Assembly: GCF_018070045.1 (NCBI RefSeq)
Contig: NZ_JAGPYK010000012.1
Span: 124,001 to 188,000 of the forward strand
Origin: Micromonospora sp. U21
Lineage (GTDB): Bacteria > Actinomycetota > Actinomycetes > Mycobacteriales > Micromonosporaceae
DNA length: 64,000 nucleotides
Direction of reading: 5' to 3'
The position numbers and the translations under genes were made by a program. Position 1 is the stretch's first letter. Every line of letters starts with the position of its first letter. The notes under the pieces are model-generated. The model saw only the letters and a program-made list of their open reading frames with translations. It ran no database searches and was not told the DNA's origin. Positions 25,591 through 34,609 of the stretch are shown here, one piece after another.

Positions 25591-25905
25591 TCGTCGTAGA
25601 TGATTCGAGGCCGTTGTGAGGTCCGTCGGCAGTTGCGGCCGGTGCCGGACGCAACCGATGAGCCCCGGCCTGCCGCCTGCTGATGACGGCGTTGCGATCG
25701 GCGGCGGATCGTCCAGCCTTCGTGTGGCGGTTCGCGCATCGGCGACAGGGCGGTGTCGAGGGGGTGCGGACACCGCCGGGCGCTGCGGTATGAGCCAAAG
25801 GCTATCTGCCAACCTCGATGGATGTGTTCTACGTTACGGCCACCTGCCGGTGCCGGATCGTTCCGGCCGCACCCGCAGCTCCGCCAACCCCGAAGGAGTT
25901 TTCGG

Positions 25906-27393
25906 ATGAACCGATTCCTTGCCGGTACGGCAACAGCGATTCTGCTGCCAGCCGGGCTGGCTGCCATCGTCATCGCCGGGCCCGCGGGCGCGAAGCCCAC
26001 CGGCGCGACGCCGGTCGCACCGGCCGGGGAGGCCGCCTCGACCGAGATGCTCGCCGCCATGCAACGCGACCTGGGTCTGACCGCCGCCGCGGCTCGCGCC
26101 CGGATCGCCTCCGACGACGCGGCCAGCCGTACCGAACTGGCCCTGCGTAAGCGGCTCGGCTCCACCTTTGCCGGCGCCTGGCTGGCACCGGACGCGAAGT
26201 CGCTGGTCGTGGCTGTCACCGACAGTGTCAGAGCCGCCGAAGTGACCGCCGCCGGCGCCACACCCAAGCTGGTGAGCCGCAGCGGCAAGAAGCTCGACGC
26301 GGTCAAGGACGGCCTCGACGCCGTGGCCGCCAAGCCGTCCCCGGCCTCGGTGCCCGGCTGGTACGTCGACGTCAGGTCCAACACCGTGGTGGTGCAGGCA
26401 CGCGGCGGTGTCGCCGCTGCGAGTGCCTTCATCAAGGCGAGCGGCGTCGACGCCTCCGCGGTACGGGTGGTCAGCACCACCGAACAGCCCCGGCTGCTCT
26501 ACGACGTACGCGGCGGCGACGCCTACTACATCGGCGGTGGCCGCTGCTCGGTCGGCTTCTCCGTCAACGGCGGCTTCGTCACCGCCGGGCACTGCGGCAA
26601 CACCGGCAGGTCCACGACCGGCCACAACCGTGTCGCCCAGGGCAGCTTCCAGGGCTCCTCGTTCCCCGGCAACGACTATGCCTGGGTGGCGGTCAACTCC
26701 AACTGGACCCCGCAGCCGTGGGTCAACAACTACGCCGGCGGCAACGTGACCGTGGCCGGCTCCACCGTGGCCGCGATCGGCTCGGCCATCTGCCGCTCCG
26801 GTTCGACCACCGGCTGGCGCTGCGGCACCGTGCAGGCCTACAACCAGACGGTCAATTACGCGGAGGGCTCCGTCTCCGGCCTGACCCGCACCAACGCGTG
26901 CGCCGAACCGGGTGACTCCGGCGGATCCTGGCTCAGCGGTCAGCAGGCGCAGGGCGTCACCTCCGGCGGTTCCGGCAACTGCAGCTCCGGCGGCACCACC
27001 TACTTCCAGCCGGTCAACGAGATCCTCTCCGCCTACGGCCGGACGCTGGTGACCAGCGGTGGCGGCAATCCGCCCCCGACCGGTTGCAGCGGCTACGAGT
27101 TCTCGGTGACCGGGTCGCTGTCCAGCGGCGGCAGCGCCTACCAGCCGAACGGCAGCTACTACTACTCGTCGACCTCCGGCACCCACCGTGGCTGCCTCGA
27201 CGGCCCGACCGGCACCGACTTCGACCTCTACCTGCAGAAGTGGAGCGGCAGCGCTTGGACCGTGGTGGCGCAGGGCACCACAGCTGCGGCGGACGAGACC
27301 GTCACCTACAACGGCACGGCCGGCTACTACCGTTGGCGGGCGCACGCCTACAGCGGTTCGGGCAGCTACGCCCTCGGCTACAGCAACCCCTGA
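25906..27393 (+). CDS. Secreted S1-family serine protease with propeptide and C-terminal PPC-like domain
   Basis: 495 residues; ATG at 25906, AAGGAG at 25893-25898. A signal peptide is followed by an alpha-lytic-type propeptide (to about residue 195), which acts as a folding chaperone. The mature streptogrisin-like domain starts near DVRGGDAYYIGGGRCSVGFS. The catalytic triad is visible: His in FVTAGHCGNTG, Asp in GNDYAWV and Ser in EPGDSGGSWL. Paired cysteines fit the family. A C-terminal beta domain (about 390-495) starting PPPTGCSGYEFSVTGSLSS looks like a pre-peptidase C-terminal domain. Activity is extracellular proteolysis. It sits inside the accessory strip and ends at a strong hairpin. 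Confidence 0.92.
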   Translation: MNRFLAGTATAILLPAGLAAIVIAGPAGAKPTGATPVAPAGEAASTEMLAAMQRDLGLTAAAARARIASDDAASRTELALRKRLGSTFAGAWLAPDAKSLVVAVTDSVRAAEVTAAGATPKLVSRSGKKLDAVKDGLDAVAAKPSPASVPGWYVDVRSNTVVVQARGGVAAASAFIKASGVDASAVRVVSTTEQPRLLYDVRGGDAYYIGGGRCSVGFSVNGGFVTAGHCGNTGRSTTGHNRVAQGSFQGSSFPGNDYAWVAVNSNWTPQPWVNNYAGGNVTVAGSTVAAIGSAICRSGSTTGWRCGTVQAYNQTVNYAEGSVSGLTRTNACAEPGDSGGSWLSGQQAQGVTSGGSGNCSSGGTTYFQPVNEILSAYGRTLVTSGGGNPPPTGCSGYEFSVTGSLSSGGSAYQPNGSYYYSSTSGTHRGCLDGPTGTDFDLYLQKWSGSAWTVVAQGTTAAADETVTYNGTAGYYRWRAHAYSGSGSYALGYSNP

Positions 27394-27406
27394 CCGCTTC
27401 GATGGG

Positions 27407-27437
27407 GCGCCCGCATCGCACCACGCGATGCGGGCGC
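27407..27437. terminator. Bidirectional terminator, 13-bp perfect stem
   Basis: GCGCCCGCATCGC (27407-27419) pairs exactly with 27425-27437 around ACCAC. It lies 13 bp after the protease stop; the convergent membrane gene ends at 27551. Confidence 0.82.
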
Positions 27438-27550
27438 ACATCAATGGCGAAGGTGCTGACGGAGGTCTGGCAGCACCAGGACGTGTTGGCCGAGTTGCCG
27501 TGAACCTCGCTGGCGCTCGACGTCGCCCCCAACTGCGCACCGGTGGATTG

Positions 27551-28546
27551 CTATCTGCCGCAGGTTGGGCAACGCTCGTGCACGGTCATCACCGGAGTGT
27601 CGACCGTCGCGCTGGAACGTGCCCGGATTGCGAGCGCCGCGGCCAGGGTGATTCCACCCAGGACGAATGTGGCGGCGGTCGTCCCGGTGATGACGCGGAA
27701 GTCGGCATAGTCAGCCCCGACGACGGGGGCGATGTTTTCGGTGACGGGGTCGAGAGCTAGTAGTCCGACCGGGGTGAGTAGGACCAGGAGAGCCCACAGC
27801 CCTCGGGAAGCACCGCGTAGAGACAGCACGGTCGCGGCCAGCACGGCGGTCAGCAGGAGAGCCGCGCCGGCTTCCGGGAGGAACGCGCCCCCGTAACTGA
27901 ACCGGTAGAACCAGGCGCTCTCCCCGGACAGGACCCCGACTGAGATGAGGGCTGCCGTCAGTGCGACCGCCAGGGGCAGGAGGCGATGCCGTCGCGCCGT
28001 GTGGCGAGAAACTGCCAGCGCCAACAGGCCCAACGTCGCCTGAGGAAGCAGAACGAACAGGTACGGGCGGGGCAGTTCGAACACGGCGGCGACGGGCACC
28101 ACGGCGGCGGTGCACAGGAGCGCCAGCCCGATGGCACCGCGGACCCACCGGGCTGGGCCAAGGGCGTGCACGACAGCGGCCAGCAACCAACCGGCCCAGA
28201 CGACGATGCCGGTGGTGGCGAACGGCCCGAACGACGGAGAGTCCCACCTGCCCGCAGTGGTGACCACCTCGGCGGCGGCCCAGAAGCCAGCGAGCGCGGT
28301 CGCGGTGACGTAGCTGAGGAAGCCGGCGAGGCGTACGCCCGGTATGAGGTCGGCAGCGCCGGCAGCGCGTAGGCGCTCACGGCCACCAGCAGCCAGCACG
28401 TCCGCCACATCGAGGATCGACGGCCAGTGGCGGTCGGGTGCGGCCAGGTCGAGATAGGTGCCGACGACTTCCGCGCCGCGAGCCTGTCGATAACTGGCGG
28501 GGTAGGCACGGAGCAGGTGCCGGTAGCGGCGTTCCAGGTCCCTCAC
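27551..28546 (-). CDS. Polytopic membrane protein paired with a PadR regulator
   Basis: 331 residues; the GTG start at 28546 overlaps the PadR stop (GTGA). The N-terminal soluble helix (MRDLERRYRHLLRAYPASYR) is the usual start of such PadR-linked proteins (the DUF1700/HAAS-like set). About eight hydrophobic helices follow, and a C-terminal CPTCGR motif that could bind a metal. Family knowledge: these gene pairs act in membrane stress or lipid responses, with the PadR repressing the pair. The exact role is unknown. Confidence 0.75.
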   Translation of the reverse strand: MRDLERRYRHLLRAYPASYRQARGAEVVGTYLDLAAPDRHWPSILDVADVLAAGGRERLRAAGAADLIPGVRLAGFLSYVTATALAGFWAAAEVVTTAGRWDSPSFGPFATTGIVVWAGWLLAAVVHALGPARWVRGAIGLALLCTAAVVPVAAVFELPRPYLFVLLPQATLGLLALAVSRHTARRHRLLPLAVALTAALISVGVLSGESAWFYRFSYGGAFLPEAGAALLLTAVLAATVLSLRGASRGLWALLVLLTPVGLLALDPVTENIAPVVGADYADFRVITGTTAATFVLGGITLAAALAIRARSSATVDTPVMTVHERCPTCGR

Positions 28547-28911
28547 GCCAGTCCTCCCACGGCGCGCGGGGCGATGGGCCGGGCGGTGGGCGTCAGTTCG
28601 CCCAGGCGGTTGGTCGCTGCCTCCACGTTGCGTCGCAGGCGCTCGGTCTCAGCCGCAAGGGTGGCGTTGCCGGTGCCAGAAAGGCGGTAGTAGCGGCGCA
28701 GGCGGCCGTCAACGACCTCCTCCCGGTCGACCTTGATGAGGCCCGCGTCCACCAACCGGTCGAGCGCGCCGTACAGGGTGCCGGGCCGCATGGATAACCG
28801 ACCCTCGGAAAGGGCCGCCACCTCTCCGATGATCCCGTACCCGTGCAGCGGCGGGCCGGCAAGGGCGGTGAGGATCCAGAAGGTCGGCTCCCGCAGCGGC
28901 GTATCCACCAT
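28543..28911 (-). CDS. PadR-family transcriptional regulator
   Basis: 122 residues from ATG 28911. A winged helix: REPTFWILTALAGPPLHGYG, IIGEVAALSEGRLSMRPGTL, YGALDRLVDAGLIKVDREEV, then VDGRLRRYYRLSGTG and a C-terminal helix for dimer contact. PadR repressors usually control the next gene in their operon, here the coupled membrane protein. A degraded tRNA T-arm copy lies just upstream of its promoter region. Confidence 0.9.
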   Translation of the reverse strand: MVDTPLREPTFWILTALAGPPLHGYGIIGEVAALSEGRLSMRPGTLYGALDRLVDAGLIKVDREEVVDGRLRRYYRLSGTGNATLAAETERLRRNVEAATNRLGELTPTARPIAPRAVGGLA

Positions 28912-28966
28912 CGCAACGTATCGGTCGCGAAGGTATGGCAGGGACAGATCGCCGAGAAGGACCTGC

Positions 28967-29002
28967 CCCCTCGGTGGCGGGTTCGAGCCCCACGGCCCGC
29001 CC
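28967..29002 (+). other. Degenerate copy of the tRNA-Met 3' half
   Basis: CCCTCGGTGGCGGGTTCGAG here compares with CCCTCGGTCGCGGGTTCGAG in tRNA-Met (one mismatch in 20 bases), after which both continue with C-rich acceptor-like sequence. No 5' half is present. It may mark the far end of DNA inserted at tRNA-Met, 5.2 kb away. The remaining bases of 28912-29199 show nothing else. Confidence 0.5.
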
Positions 29003-29199
29003 TGGAGTTGATCGAGGTTTGTTCGCGATCATGATGGGCGGGCGTCCGGTTCGCCAATGTATCCGGCCATTTCCGCGACTGAATTGACGCCGCCAGGAAA
29101 CGGCGCGCGAAAGCGGTCCGCGGCCCGGTGCCGACGCAACGGGTGGAGCCTCCGGTGGGCGGTTGAGCCGCCCACCGAAGGCCCCTGGGAAGTGCCGGA

Positions 29200-29505
29200 T
29201 CAGCAGTTGTCCGCGCCGTTGAAGACCCGGGGAACCCGGGCCACCTTCGACGAGATCTGGTAGCCCGGTTCGACGGTCCAGCAGGCTCCGTCGGCACCGA
29301 AGTTCCAGGAGATCTTGATGCGGACGTTGGAGCTGCAGTCGTTGCGCGCGTAGCCGGTCTGCGTGACCGTTCCCTGCGAAACCCAGACCGCGACGCAGCC
29401 TGGAGCGTTGCCGGCGTAGGCCGGCGCCGCGCCGACGGTCGCGATCAGGCCTGCCGCGACAGCGCCGACGGCCGCCGCCTTCCTGCCTCTGGATCGGATC
29501 CTCAC
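29200..29505 (-). CDS. Small secreted protein resembling tendamistat-type alpha-amylase inhibitors
   Basis: 101 residues from GTG 29505, chosen because GGGAGGAG lies 5 bp upstream. A signal peptide ends near APAYAG, leaving a mature chain of about 70 residues. Four cysteines in two spaced pairs (PGCVAVW, ARNDCSS, DGACWTVEPG, ADNC) and the strand pattern NVRIKISWNFGADGACWTV match the tendamistat family, a disulfide-linked beta-sandwich. The inhibitory Trp-Arg-Tyr loop of known inhibitors is not present between Cys1 and Cys2 (VSQGTVTQTGY instead). It may therefore have another target. It stands alone, with its own leader. Confidence 0.6.
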   Translation of the reverse strand: MRIRSRGRKAAAVGAVAAGLIATVGAAPAYAGNAPGCVAVWVSQGTVTQTGYARNDCSSNVRIKISWNFGADGACWTVEPGYQISSKVARVPRVFNGADNC

Positions 29506-29796
29506 GAGCACTCCTCCCGTTCGCCTGCCACCCCGTGTGACAGACCTTCGGAAAATACGTTCTCAATCGATATGCAGCAATGAGGCTTTCGGCCGCGACG
29601 ATATTCTGATTCACTTTCCATGATCTTCTGGTTGGTGGATCACGCATCTGACCGAAAGCTGATCGACAACTGACCAGGGAAAGGGGGGCAAGGTGAGCGA
29701 AATGAAACGAGGGGCGATCGACGACGCGTCTCTGTGATCGGTGTCACACTGACGGACCGAACCATCTCGGCCATGGCGAACGACGAGGGGTATGTG

Positions 29797-30342
29797 ATGG
29801 CAGACCGGCGAGAGTCGCCCAGCGACGCGCACCTCGTGCGCGGCATCGCCGAGCGCGACCGGCACGCGTGCGCCGAGCTCTACCGCAGGTACGCCCCGTG
29901 GCTCGCCGCTCGCCTCGGTCACCGCTGCCCGGACGGCACGGTCATCGACGACGTGATCCAGGATGTCTTCGTTTCGATCTGGAGCCGGCCGCCACGCGAC
30001 GACGTCGATGACGTCGCCGGTTGGCTCTGGCGGATCGGGTACCGGCGCATGGTCGACCTCCAGCGCGGCGCCGGGCTGCGCGCCCGGCTGCAACGCCGGC
30101 TCTTCGGCCAGCGCCTCCCGCACGAGCCGTCGGCGGAGGACTCCACCCTCGACACACTCGGCTGCGGAGAGCCAGCGCAGGCGTTGTCCCGGCTCCCCGT
30201 CGACCAGCGGACCGCACTACGGGTCACCGCGGTGGACGGCCTCACCATGGAGGAGGCAGCGCGGCTCCTCGGGGTGCCGATCGGAACGGTCAAGACCCGC
30301 GTGCGGCGAGCCCGTCGACGGCTACGTGAGGAGCTGGCGTGA
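29797..30342 (+). CDS. ECF-type RNA polymerase sigma factor
   Basis: 181 residues; ATG 29797 with GAGGGG 6 bp upstream (a start at 29773 is possible). Region 2: HACAELYRRYAPWLAARL and then VIDDVIQDVFVSIW. Region 4: LPVDQRTALRVTAVDGLTME, EAARLLGVPIGTVKTRVRRA. The following anti-sigma gene overlaps its stop (GTGA), so both are made together and the sigma is probably held inactive until a signal. It heads a five-gene operon with an ABC exporter. The target promoters are unknown; self-control is likely. Confidence 0.92.
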   Translation: MADRRESPSDAHLVRGIAERDRHACAELYRRYAPWLAARLGHRCPDGTVIDDVIQDVFVSIWSRPPRDDVDDVAGWLWRIGYRRMVDLQRGAGLRARLQRRLFGQRLPHEPSAEDSTLDTLGCGEPAQALSRLPVDQRTALRVTAVDGLTMEEAARLLGVPIGTVKTRVRRARRRLREELA

Positions 30343-31223
30343 CCAGACCAGGCGACCAACGGGGTGACCTGCGGGACGCGGCGGCCCCGGGGGGCGGGCA
30401 CGTCGCCGTCGAGGTGCTGCGGGAGTACGTCGAGGGCCACCTGCCCGCCGCCGCCCTGGCGGGCGTCGAGGGGCACGTCGACGGATGCCCGGAGTGCCGC
30501 GAGGAGCTGACCCGGCTGTCGCCGCCGGCCCGCTACGAGCGGCTGTGGTCGACCATCGACCAGACCCTCGACGAGCCGCGCCGCGGCCCCGCGGAGCGGG
30601 CCCTCATCTGGTGCGGGGTGTCCCCGGAGACCGCCCGGCTGGTCGCCGCCACCCCCGCGCTGCGCCGCTCCTGGACCATCGCCGCGGGGCTCGTGCTCTT
30701 CACCGCGGCTCTCGTGGCCCGGCTGTCGCCACTGGATTCGCCGTCGCTGCTCCTGCTTGCGATCTCGCCCATGCTCCCGGTGCTCGGCGTCGCCGTCTCC
30801 TTCGGACGCCGGTTCGACCCGACGTACGAGATCACCCTGGTCGCGCCCGTGCACGGGCTCCGGCTCGCGTTGCTGCGCACCGCCGCGGTCCTGGGGGTCG
30901 CGGCGGGCCTGGCCGCGGCTGCCAGTCTGGCACTGCCCCGAAGCGGTTCCGCCACCCTCGCCTGGCTGCTTCCGATGCTCGCGCTGACGCTGGTCACCCT
31001 GGCGATGACCGCGCGGGTCGACCCGGTCGTCGCCGCCGCGGTGACCGGCGCCGGCTGGCTGGCCCTGCTGGTCGCCACAACCCACTTCGCCGACGGCCGG
31101 TCGCTCCTGGTCACCGCCGCCGGCCAGGCCGCGTTGAGCGTGGTGGCCGTGGCCGCAGCCGTCGGTCTGGCGCTGGGCCGCCGCCGATTCGACCAACAGC
31201 CCACCGTCGTCCTGACCCCCTGA
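30339..31223 (+). CDS. Membrane anti-sigma factor with zinc-finger (zf-HC2-type) domain
   Basis: 294 residues with a GTG start. The cytosolic N-terminus has the HxxxCxxC zinc motif GHVDGCPECREEL near residue 47 preceded by VLREYVEGHLP. About six hydrophobic helices follow from residue 110. Family knowledge: such proteins bind the ECF sigma and release it on a membrane signal. The many helices make it larger than the usual one-helix anti-sigma, so it may sense lipid or membrane state itself. It is 18 bp before the ABC ATPase gene. Confidence 0.82.
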   Translation: MTRPGDQRGDLRDAAAPGGGHVAVEVLREYVEGHLPAAALAGVEGHVDGCPECREELTRLSPPARYERLWSTIDQTLDEPRRGPAERALIWCGVSPETARLVAATPALRRSWTIAAGLVLFTAALVARLSPLDSPSLLLLAISPMLPVLGVAVSFGRRFDPTYEITLVAPVHGLRLALLRTAAVLGVAAGLAAAASLALPRSGSATLAWLLPMLALTLVTLAMTARVDPVVAAAVTGAGWLALLVATTHFADGRSLLVTAAGQAALSVVAVAAAVGLALGRRRFDQQPTVVLTP

Positions 31224-31241
31224 CCAGCTCGGAGGACCCGA

Positions 31242-32129
31242 ATGTCGCATCCCGCGGACGCCACACCGGGACAGCTCGTCGCCGTCGACGGGCTGACCCT
31301 GCGGTACCGACGGCACACAGCCCTCGCCGGGGTGTCGTTCACCGCCGGTGAGGGAGTGACCGGGCTGCTCGGGCCGAACGGCGCGGGCAAGACGTCACTG
31401 CTGCGGATTCTCGCCACCGCGATGCCTCCGGACTCGGGCACCGTGCGGATCCTCGACGTCGATCCGCTCACGGCCGCCGGCCGGCTGGCGACCCGCAGGC
31501 GGATGGGTTACCTGCCGCAGCAGCCGGGCTTCTTCCCGAACTTCACCGCGTACGAGTTCATCGACTACGTCGCGATTCTCAAGGAGATCACCGATCGCCG
31601 GCAGCGCCGGGACGAGATCCTCCGGGTGCTGGCCGCGGTCGGCCTCAGCGACGACCGGGGCAAGCGGATCAAGGCGCTGTCCGGCGGGATGCGGCAGCGG
31701 GTGGCCCTCGCCGCCGCCATCGTGGGCGACCCGCGCGTGCTCATCCTCGACGAGCCGACCGTCGGGCTCGACCCGGAACAGCGCCTCCGGTTCCGCGAGC
31801 TGATCGCGGATCTCGGCGAGGGGCGGGTCGTCCTGCTCTCCACCCACCAGACCGAGGACGTTTCGGCCCTGTGCCACCGGGTGATCGTGCTGGACCGGGG
31901 CGTCGTCCGCTTCGACGGCCCGCCCGCGCGGTTGACGGCGCTGGCCGAGAACCGGGTCTGGCACAGCGCGGAACGCAGTCCGCAGGCGGTGGCGGCCTGG
32001 CGTACCGGGGTGGGCACCGTCCGCAACATCGGCGTCCCTCCGGCGGCTGCCGACCTCCTCCCCGCCACCCTCGAGGACGGTTACCTCCTGCTGCTCGACC
32101 CGTCCGCCGCTACGCAGGTCGTGGCGTGA
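31242..32129 (+). CDS. ABC transporter ATP-binding protein
   Basis: 295 residues; ATG 31242 with GGAGG upstream. Complete ATPase motifs: Walker A GLLGPNGAGKTSLLRIL, Q-loop GYLPQQPGFFPNFTAYEF, signature ALSGGMRQRVALAAA, Walker B RVLILDEPTVGLDPE and the H-loop LLSTHQTEDV. The C-terminal extension is about 80 residues. It should energise export with the two membrane proteins that follow (4-bp overlap). The order sigma, anti-sigma, ATPase, permease, permease is known in actinobacteria; the cargo is not. Confidence 0.93.
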   Translation: MSHPADATPGQLVAVDGLTLRYRRHTALAGVSFTAGEGVTGLLGPNGAGKTSLLRILATAMPPDSGTVRILDVDPLTAAGRLATRRRMGYLPQQPGFFPNFTAYEFIDYVAILKEITDRRQRRDEILRVLAAVGLSDDRGKRIKALSGGMRQRVALAAAIVGDPRVLILDEPTVGLDPEQRLRFRELIADLGEGRVVLLSTHQTEDVSALCHRVIVLDRGVVRFDGPPARLTALAENRVWHSAERSPQAVAAWRTGVGTVRNIGVPPAAADLLPATLEDGYLLLLDPSAATQVVA

Positions 32130-33712
32130 CCGGGACCAGCCTGGCGCCGGCGCCGACCTCGCCGCTGCCGGTGTCGCCACGCCCCCGTGGCGCGGTCGGC
32201 GCCCTCTTCCGGATCGAGGCCGTCCGGCTGCTCCGTCATCCGGCGGTGCTGACCGGCGTCCTGCTCTACCTCGCCCTGTGGGCCTACGAGTGGGGTAGCG
32301 GGGCCCTTCAGCACCGCTACCCTGTCCTGCAGGACGAGGACCGGTACTCCCAGGTGCCGCTGCTGCTGATCGCCGCCGGGGCGTTCATCGGGAGCAACCT
32401 CGCCCTCACCCGGGCGCAGCGGTCCGGCGTCGCCGCCGTCACCGACCTGCTCCCGCTGGCGCCGTGGCGGCGCGCCCTCGCGCAGCTTCTCGTGCCGCTG
32501 CCGTTGGCGCTGCTCAGCGGGCTCCTCGTCGGCGCGCGGATCGCCCATCTCGCCGCCGCGCCCGGGGCGGTCGGGCAACCGTCCCCACTGGAGCTGGCCA
32601 CCGGGCCGCTGGTCGTCCTGCTCGCCGGGGTCGCCGGCGTCGCCGTGGGACGGCTGACGTCGATGGTCGCCGTCGGCCCCCTGGTGATCCTCGGCATGGC
32701 GATCTTCACGCTGGTGGGCGCGGTCACGCTGAGCCGGCCGATGCTCAAGTGGTGGGGTCTCGTCGCGATCGAGGACGAGTTCGAGCCGCCCCTGCCGGCG
32801 GACCTCATGTACCGGCCCGTGGCGACCCACCTGATCTACCTGGCCGCCTGCGCCGTGCTCTGCTGCGCGGTGGCCCTCGCCGGCAGTCGGATCGACCGGC
32901 GGATCGGCGTGACGGCGGTGGGCGTCACCACCGTGCTGGCCGTGGTCGCCGGGGCCGGGCAGTCGGTCACGGTGCCCGGGGACGTCGCCGCCCGCCGTCT
33001 GGTCGCCGAGCGGGAGCCCTCCGCACAGCAGGTGTGTCGGACGGTGGACGCGGTCACCTACTGCGCCTTTCGCGACTTCGAGGGCCGTATCGACCAGTGG
33101 TCGACGCTGGTCGGTGGTGTGCTCCGGCACACCCCGTCCGACGTGGCCGGCGGCCGGTACGTGGTCCGGCAGCGCCTCCTGTTCGGCACCACCACCGATT
33201 CGGTCAGCATCTCGCCGCCGCTCGCCGCGTGGACGGCGGACGACGCGCGGGCCGGTACACCGGGCGCGGTGCCCGTGGGCACGAAGTGGGGCACGGACCA
33301 GATCGGCGGGGACGCGATGCTCAGCTTCGCCGGGCACTTCGCCGCGCGGGTGGTCACCGGCGAGCCGCCGACCGAGGCCTCGGCCCTCTCCGTCTGCCGG
33401 TCCCGCGCGGTGCTGGTGCTGTGGCTCGCGGCCACGGCCACCGAGGAGACGACCGCGGCGCTGCGCAGCCTGCTGCCCCGGACCGGCGGCAGCGTGGTCC
33501 TTCCGCTGGTGGACTCGTCGCTCGCGCTGTCGATCGGCCGGCAGGAGGTCTCGGTGGTCCGGTCGTTGCTGGACCGGCCGGCAGACCAGGTGGGTCAGCA
33601 GGTGATGGCCAACTGGGCCGAACTGACCCGACCGGAGACCGGCACCGAGCGGGCGGCGAGCCTGCTGGGCACGCGGGTGCAGGGCCCGGCGGCCCAGGGG
33701 GCCCGATGCTGA
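32126..33712 (+). CDS. ABC transporter membrane protein with long extracytoplasmic C-terminal part
   Basis: 528 residues; the GTG start overlaps the ATPase stop. Six or seven hydrophobic helices lie in the first 290 residues (VLTGVLLYLALWAYEWGSG, PLVVLLAGVAGVAVGRL, GVTAVGVTTVLAVVAGAGQ). After the last helix, about 230 residues with an AEREPSAQQVCRTVDAVTYC segment follow, probably outside the membrane. This tail gives no family match by eye. The 3' end overlaps the next gene by 7 bp, so the two subunits are likely made together. Confidence 0.75.
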   Translation: MTGTSLAPAPTSPLPVSPRPRGAVGALFRIEAVRLLRHPAVLTGVLLYLALWAYEWGSGALQHRYPVLQDEDRYSQVPLLLIAAGAFIGSNLALTRAQRSGVAAVTDLLPLAPWRRALAQLLVPLPLALLSGLLVGARIAHLAAAPGAVGQPSPLELATGPLVVLLAGVAGVAVGRLTSMVAVGPLVILGMAIFTLVGAVTLSRPMLKWWGLVAIEDEFEPPLPADLMYRPVATHLIYLAACAVLCCAVALAGSRIDRRIGVTAVGVTTVLAVVAGAGQSVTVPGDVAARRLVAEREPSAQQVCRTVDAVTYCAFRDFEGRIDQWSTLVGGVLRHTPSDVAGGRYVVRQRLLFGTTTDSVSISPPLAAWTADDARAGTPGAVPVGTKWGTDQIGGDAMLSFAGHFAARVVTGEPPTEASALSVCRSRAVLVLWLAATATEETTAALRSLLPRTGGSVVLPLVDSSLALSIGRQEVSVVRSLLDRPADQVGQQVMANWAELTRPETGTERAASLLGTRVQGPAAQGARC

Positions 33713-34383
33713 CGACGCTGCGGGCGTTGCTGCCCCACGTGGTCCGGTCGAGCCGGAAGGCCCCACCGGTGCTCTGCGGCGTGCTGGCCCTCGGGCTCGC
33801 CGCGCTGCCGCTGGCGGTCTCCTACCGGATGGAGATCCCGTACGCGGTCACCCTGATCAGGGTGGTGTCGGTGACCGTGGCGCTCGGCGTGGCCTTCGCG
33901 CTGGACGACGCGGCCAGCGTTACGACGCAGGTGACCCCCACGTCCCGCCTCCTGGTCCGCCTGACGCGGATCGCGCTGTCCGCCCTTCCCCTGGTGGTGG
34001 TCTGGCTCGCGGCGCTTCTGCTCTGCCGGGCGGCGGTGCCGGTGGACGCCCGTCCCTTTCTGCCGGACGGCGGTCTCGCCCTGGAGGCGGCGGCCCTTCT
34101 GGCGGCGACCCTGGCCTTCGCGGCGGTCGCGGTCCGGGTCTCCGCCCCCACCCACGGCGGGCTGGCGGCCATGCCCGGCCTGCTGCTCGCGACGACGGCC
34201 GTGACACTCCTGCCGGACGACGTGCAGCCGTTCGCCGGCCCGGGGTCGACGCGGTGGGACACCTCCCGGTGGTTCTGGCTGGTTCTCCTCGTCGGGGCGG
34301 TGGTCGTCCTGGGCGGCCTCCTGCGCGAGCCGCGGCACCGCCAGCGGGTGCCGGCCGTCGACGGTGGCCGGACCGGCGGTTGA
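33706..34383 (+). CDS. Second ABC transporter membrane protein
   Basis: 225 residues; ATG 33706 within the previous gene's end. Six hydrophobic spans, with no domain beyond membrane helices that I can name. It is the last gene of the sigma/ABC operon and probably forms a heterodimeric channel with the larger protein. A terminator hairpin lies at 34487-34511. Confidence 0.72.
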   Translation: MLTTLRALLPHVVRSSRKAPPVLCGVLALGLAALPLAVSYRMEIPYAVTLIRVVSVTVALGVAFALDDAASVTTQVTPTSRLLVRLTRIALSALPLVVVWLAALLLCRAAVPVDARPFLPDGGLALEAAALLAATLAFAAVAVRVSAPTHGGLAAMPGLLLATTAVTLLPDDVQPFAGPGSTRWDTSRWFWLVLLVGAVVVLGGLLREPRHRQRVPAVDGGRTGG

Positions 34384-34486
34384 GCAGCGGCCGGCGACCG
34401 TCGAGCACGAGGCGCGGTCGGGGCGTTCCGCGGCCTGACCAGCTCATCCTCGAATCACCCCACCGGCCGGACCGCGTGTCTGACCT

Positions 34487-34511
34487 GCCCCCGTCCATTC
34501 CGGACGGGGGC
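34487..34511 (+). terminator. Terminator hairpin of the sigma/ABC operon
   Basis: GCCCCCGTCC (34487-34496) pairs exactly with 34502-34511 around ATTCC. It lies 104 bp after the last stop of the operon. Confidence 0.75.
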
Positions 34512-34609
34512 GTCGTCGTCCTCGGTCGCCGCCCAGGGAGCGTCTCCAGAAGTGCTGGTCAGCGGGCGGAAACTGTTGCCGGCGGGCACCTTTCCGTCGA
34601 AGGATCTTT

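Noticed and set aside
31871..32125. Longer form of the large ABC membrane protein
   Set aside because: The extension lies within the ATPase gene in another frame; the GTG at 32126 gives the normal coupled overlap.
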